Positions 61,117-64,000 of a stretch of 64,000 nucleotides of DNA are shown one piece after another (positions within the stretch are counted from its first letter, which is position 1; every line of letters begins with the position of its first letter). A program made the position numbers and the translations under genes. The stretch spans positions 158,120,331 through 158,184,330 of the forward strand of contig CM040118.1 in the NCBI GenBank assembly GCA_022559845.1, in the 5' to 3' direction. Under the pieces are notes generated by a model. It was not told the DNA's origin and ran no database searches. It saw only the letters and a program-made list of their open reading frames with translations. This stretch comes from Amorphophallus konjac. Its lineage: Eukaryota > Streptophyta > Magnoliopsida > Alismatales > Araceae.

Positions 61117-61757
61117 CGAGTCTGGCCAGGGCAGAATGCCACTAGACCGAGGTAAGTGTAGCTCGATCAGGATGGAACGCCACTAGACCGAGGTAAGTGT
61201 AGCTCGATCAGGGCGGAGTGCCACTAGACCAAGGGTGGAGGTAGCTCGGTCAGGGCGGAGTGCCACTGGACCAAGGGTGGGGGTAGCTTGGTCAGGGCGG
61301 AGTGCCACTGGACCAAGGGTGGAGGTAGCTCGGTTAGGGCGGAGTGCCACTAGACCAAGGGTGGAGGTAGCTCGGTCAGGGCGGAGTGCCACTGGACCAA
61401 GGGTGGAGGTTGCTCGGTCAGGGCGGAATGCCACTGGACAAAGAGTGGAGGTAGCTCGGTCAGGGCGGAGTGCCACTGGACCAAGGGTGGAGGTAGCTCG
61501 GTCAGGGCGGAGTGCCACTGGACCAAGGATAGAGGTAGCTCGGTTAGGGCGGAGTGCCACTGGACCAAGGATGGAGGCAGCTCGGTCAGGGCGGAGTGCC
61601 ACTGGACCAAGGATGGAGGTAGATCGGTCAGGGCGGAGTGCCACTGGACCAAGGGTGGAGGTAGCTCGGTCAGGGCGAAGCGCCACTAGACCAAGGGTGG
61701 AGGTAGCTCGGTCAGGGCGGAGCGCCACTGGACTGAGTTTGGAGGTAAATCAATTGG
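61117..61757 (-). repeat. 42-bp tandem array, about 15 units
   Basis: Unit AGCTCGGTCAGGGCGGAGTG + CCACTGGACCAAGGGTGGAGGT; starts step by 42 (61201, 61243, 61285, 61327 and so on). Since 42 is a multiple of three, several frames stay open on both strands (for example the 14-residue repeat WHSALTELPPPLVQ on the minus strand). I regard these frames as by-products. The array begins directly after the TAT pol stop. Confidence 0.92.
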
Positions 61758-64000
61758 GGAATGCCGGTTGAACCGTGTGATATAGCCTTAGGTTCCTCCC
61801 ATTAAGGGGAGAGAATTGGATGACTCCTTTGTGATCTGCAAGGACATACGCACCCCCTTCATATGCTCGGTGGATGACATACGGTCCGACCCAATTTTCA
61901 ACCAACTTCTCCTTAGGGTTGGAGGCCATCACTTCTCTTCTTTTAACCATCACCATGTCACCCCTTTTGAACTCCCGTCCTTTGACCAGCTTATCAAAAG
62001 CACGGGCCATGCGGGCTTAATAGAGTTGAATATTCTATTGCGCCCGGAGACACTTTCCTTCAAGCTCGGTGAGCTCTTCTAGTCTTCTTTCTACGTTGGT
62101 CTGCTCGTTGCCCACCAATCCATGCTGGAAGGCGACCCGTAATGAGCGGACCTCCAGCTCAATTGGCACCATACACGAGGGAGTAGGGTGAGCAGCCGGT
62201 AGGGGTCTTGTAGACCGTACGGTAAGCCCACAGTGCCTCGTACATTCTTTCTTCCCAATCTCTTCTGTTAGTCTTGACAATTTTCACCAGCAGAGTGCAC
62301 AGCGTCTTGTTAAAGGCCTCTGCAAGTCCGTTGGCTTGAGGGTAGTAGGGAGATGATGTTCTCCAATCAATCTTGTATTTGTCAGCTAGCCGATAAACCT
62401 TCTGATTTCTGAAGTGGCTGTCGTTGTCGGAGATGATTCGGCTGGGAATCCCGAACCGAAATATTACATTCTGCCGAAAGAATCTCGCAACTAATTCTCC
62501 CGTGACTTCTTTTAGTGCTACTGCATCTGCCCATCTGGAGAAGTAATCTGTAGCTGCTAAGATGTATTTGCACTCTGATGAAGATGCCGGTAGTGGCCCC
62601 ACCACGTCCGTGCCCCACTAGGTAAACGGCCAGCTTGGTAAGGTAGGATGTATAGGCACTAGAGGTCTTCTTGACACATTGGCGTGCTCTTGGCATTTCT
62701 GAGAAGCCTTGGCGAACTTGCAGCAATCATCAAATATAGTGGGCCAATAATAACCCAATTTCTTTATTTCGATCTTCATTTTCGGATAGGCCTGGTGCGC
62801 CCCGGCTGACCCGGCATGGACTTTTTGCATTACCTGCCTGGCTTCCCCTGGAGATAAGCATCGAAGTAATACCTTCTTTTAGGCATCTGCCATTATTCAG
62901 AATAATGTTCCATTCCTCATCTCATAAGAATCTTTGATTCTCAGGAGTCTCATTCTCTATTCTTTCACCTTCGGGAGCTGTTGGTGTTGGAACCAATGCA
63001 GGAGGTATTCCCACCAATCAGGCTGCTGGACTGCTTCAGCAACTGCTACTTCATTGGCTTGCTCATCGGCTAAAGCTTCTATCATACTGTGGACCTTCCG
63101 CCGGTTGATGACTGTTATGTTCAGGCTCGTATCAAGCGGGACCGCCAAGGAACTTGCCAGCTTTGCGAGGGCGTCAGCTTGAGCATTCTATCCTCGGTTA
63201 ACGTGCTTGACGCTAACGAAGTAGAATCTTGCCATTAGGCGTAGGGCCAGATGGTAGTAAGGGACGAGCTCCTGCTTTCGCACCTCGAACTCCCCTTCCA
63301 ATTGTTTTATAACCAGCATGGAGTCCCCGAACGTTTCTAGCATTTGAATCCCCATGGACAGAGCAATCTGTAGCCCGATTATGAGGGCTTCATATTCTGC
63401 TTCATTATTTGTGCAAGGCTTGTTTATTGAGGAGGACGTGTGTATGACTTCCCCTTTAGAAGACTTCAAGACTATGCCTGCTCCTGCGCGGACTCTGGCC
63501 GATCCCGTCGCTAATGTGTCAATTCTGGAGGCACCATCAAAATACAATTGCCATAGGGGGGACCGCACCTTGCCGACCTCTAAAGTTTCATCTTCAGGAA
63601 GCTCTGGTTCCAGAGGGCAGTCTTCGGGTACTGGATGTTCAGCAAAGAAGTCTGCAATAGCTTGGCCCTTGACGGCCCTCTGCGGTACATATGAGATGTC
63701 ATACTCCATAAGAATCACCGCCCATTTGTCCAGGCGGCCTTTGAGGGCCGGTTGGGACATGATGTATCTAAGCGGATCCTCCCTAGAAATCAGCTTAACT
63801 TCGTGTGATAGCATGTAGTGCCGCAGCTTCTTGACCGTGAAGACCAATGCCAGGCAAATATTCTCGATGTAGGTGTACCTTTCCTCAGTTCTGACCATTC
63901 TTCGACTGATATAGTAGAGGGCTTCTTGTTTTCCTTCTTCATTATTCTGGTCTAGCATTGCCCCCAGGGAATTGTGTGTGGCTGCTATGTAGAGGATCAG
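61750..64000 (-). pseudogene. TAT-type Ty3/gypsy pol, 3' part, running off the right edge
   Basis: Minus-strand frame from the window edge. RNase H (KQEALYYISRRM, LRHYMLSHEVKLIS, GRLDKWAVILMEYDI) is followed by a second, archaeal-type RNase H (WQLYFDGASR, NNEAEYEALIIGLQ, TFGDSMLVIKQLEGEFEV), the hallmark of the TAT lineage. Then a stop at 63188, a linker with a stop at 62957, integrase zinc finger (HAGSAGAHQAYPK; SQKCQEHAN, where the first cysteine of the expected CX2C is serine), a stop at 62618, core (AATDYFSRWADAVALKEV, IISDNDSHFRNQKV, YYPQANGLAEAFNKTL), a frameshift near 62165 and the C-terminus to QPAFPN at 61750. RT must lie beyond 64000. Inactive. Confidence 0.92.

Noticed and set aside
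61183..61771. Open frames of about 180 codons on both strands
   Set aside because: They arise from the 42-bp tandem repeat, whose length is a multiple of three; no start context or domain supports a protein.

Overview
The window reads as flowering-plant repetitive DNA. I see no host gene, rRNA or tRNA gene. It is a deeply nested cluster of LTR retrotransposons. Evidence for a plant is the mix of lineages: chromodomain Ty3/gypsy elements, a Ty1/copia element resembling SIRE/Maximus, and a Ty3/gypsy pol with a second RNase H as in the TAT lineage. Several primer-binding sites match initiator tRNA-Met (TGGTATCAGAGC). I cannot name the species. Element names E1-E6 are mine.

Nesting, read from LTR ends and target-site duplications (TSDs): an outer minus-strand background (1-1173, 11008-14177, 59994-64000; the right part is a TAT-type pol followed by three tandem-repeat arrays) contains two insertions. 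E1 (1174-11007, minus, Ty3/gypsy chromovirus, TSD TTTAT) is complete. E2 (14178-59993, plus, Ty3/gypsy chromovirus) has a 5' LTR cut down to about 425 bp. Inside the E2 RNase H sits E6 (17892-55738, minus, copia-like, gag only, TSD TGTGA). Inside the E6 5' LTR sits E4 (26619-54647, plus, copia, SIRE-like, TSD TAGAC). Inside E4 pol sits E3 (32002-41719, minus, chromovirus closely related to E2, TSD GAAGG). Inside the E4 3' LTR sits E5 (48845-54388, plus, non-autonomous Ty3/gypsy relative of E1, TSD GGGGT). The order of insertion is therefore outer, E2, E6, E4, then E3 and E5; E1 came after the outer element.

Every large reading frame is a decayed gag or pol with in-frame stops or frameshifts, so nothing here looks able to move by itself now. 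Two autonomous/non-autonomous pairs stand out. E5 shares with E1 its LTR ends, about 105 nt of leader downstream of the primer-binding site, and the 3' end of pol, but has lost RT, RNase H and integrase. E6 shares with E4 the primer-binding site, an identical 14-nt polypurine tract and an LTR array of an 11-bp motif (AAGTCTRTACA), but has only gag. A third copy of the E1/E5 leader block lies in the outer sequence at about 11043-11155. The TAT 3' untranslated region carries a 127-bp tandem repeat whose units contain a hairpin with one compensatory base-pair change.
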